From contig DHHN01000211.1 in NCBI GenBank assembly GCA_002403295.1, positions 5,147 through 18,941 on the forward strand: DNA of 13,795 nt. The letters run 5' to 3'. The notes beneath the pieces were generated by a model. It worked only from the letters and a program-made list of their open reading frames with translations. It did not search any database and was not told where the DNA came from. This stretch comes from a bacterium UBP1_UBA4771 (lineage in GTDB: Bacteria; Krumholzibacteriota; Krumholzibacteriia; Krumholzibacteriales; Krumholzibacteriaceae). Numbering within the stretch: the stretch's first letter is position 1; each line of letters begins with the position of its first letter. Shown one piece after another: positions 13,284-13,795 of the stretch. The translations under genes were made by a program, and so were the position numbers.

Positions 13284-13795
13284 GTGGCAGATGTGCTCAG
13301 CAAGCGCGCGCGCTCTCTCGAGCCGTCGTTGACGCTCAGCCTCACGGCCAAGGCGAAAGACCTCAAGGCGAAGGGAGAGAACGTCGTCGGACTCACGGCG
13401 GGGGAGCCCGATTTCGACACCCCCGACGTCATCAAGGAAGGCGCGATCGAGGCCATACGCCGCGGCGAGACGAAGTACACGGCCGCGGAGGGGATCCTGC
13501 CGCTCCGCAAGGCGGTCGCCGAGGTGTACAGCGCGCAGCTCGGCGTGCCGTACGGCCCGGCGGACGTCGTGATCTCGCACGGCGCCAAACATTCGATCTA
13601 CAACGCGCTCTTCGCGCTCACCGATCCCGGGGACGAGGTGCTCGTCCTCTCGCCGTACTGGACGAGCTATCCCGACATGGTGAAGATCCTCGGCGCCCGT
13701 CCCCGCATCGTCGAGCTCTCGAGGAAGACCGAGTACAAGCTCACGCCCGAGATCTTCCAGAAGCAGCTCTCGCGAAAGAAGAAGCCGCGCCTCCT
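13284..13795 (+). CDS. Class I/II PLP-dependent aminotransferase, aspartate aminotransferase-like (3' truncated)
   Basis: The reading frame begins at GTG 13284, seven bases after a strong ribosome site AAAGGAGG (13269-13276), and runs off the right edge; 170 residues are visible. Motifs of the aspartate aminotransferase Ib/AspC-like group are present: GEPDFDTP (40-47), KYTAAEGILPLR, SHGAKHSIYNAL (cofactor phosphate region) and SPYWTSYPDM. The PLP-binding lysine lies beyond the window. It should transfer amino groups between aspartate or a related amino acid and 2-oxoglutarate; exact substrate cannot be told from this part. It is probably in one operon with rsmD and coaD. A second ATG at 13291 is out of frame. 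Confidence 0.9.
   Translation, partial: MADVLSKRARSLEPSLTLSLTAKAKDLKAKGENVVGLTAGEPDFDTPDVIKEGAIEAIRRGETKYTAAEGILPLRKAVAEVYSAQLGVPYGPADVVISHGAKHSIYNALFALTDPGDEVLVLSPYWTSYPDMVKILGARPRIVELSRKTEYKLTPEIFQKQLSRKKKPRL

Overview
The window is high-GC bacterial DNA with every gene on the plus strand. It is a type IV pilus (T4P) chromosomal locus followed by a short housekeeping cluster. The outer-membrane secretin PilQ and the PilMNOP alignment complex mark a Gram-negative, diderm cell. Gene order matches the classic T4P clusters of Myxococcus/Geobacter-like bacteria: pilS-pilR-pilA-(ABC transporter plus accessory gene)-pilD-pilM-N-O-P-Q. Taxonomy cannot be fixed from sequence alone. The pilin style and gene order would suit a deltaproteobacterial or FCB-type candidate-phylum lineage, but this is only a guess.

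Layout: 1-2770 holds a sensor kinase cut by the window edge (PilS-like) and an NtrC-family sigma54 activator (PilR-like). 2771-3039 is a regulatory region with a near-perfect sigma54 promoter, leading to pilA (3040-3474) and a strong intrinsic terminator. 3724-6986 is a tightly packed block: ABC ATPase, ABC-2 permease, TPR protein and prepilin peptidase. The ABC pair sits where M. xanthus has pilH/pilI. 6987-7248 is a second regulatory region with a second sigma54 promoter, identical to the first at all 13 non-spacer positions. It drives pilM-N-O-P-Q (7249-12068), closed by another strong terminator. 12214 to the end is rsmD-coaD-aminotransferase, the last gene cut by the right edge.

How the parts fit: PilS phosphorylates PilR; PilR with sigma54-RNA polymerase should switch on both the pilin gene and the pilMNOPQ envelope-spanning machine. 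PilD trims and methylates the pilin. PilM-N-O-P link the cytoplasmic platform to the PilQ pore. The motor and platform genes (pilB, pilT, pilC) are not in the window and probably lie upstream of pilS.

Most interesting points: (i) matched sigma54 promoters at the two pilus operons with the same distance from -12 element to start codon, and candidate enhancer motifs built on CGYGCAA; (ii) the PilS H-box has Ala where HisKA phosphatases need Asn/Thr, the same change as a known phosphatase-dead PilS mutant; (iii) the PilR receiver lacks the usual Pro after the switch Lys; (iv) structured mRNA leaders with G-rich or GGA loops, one close to the CsrA SELEX consensus. No mobile element, CRISPR array, tRNA or rRNA was seen. 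I do not see a wholly new system here; the novelty is in variation of a known one.
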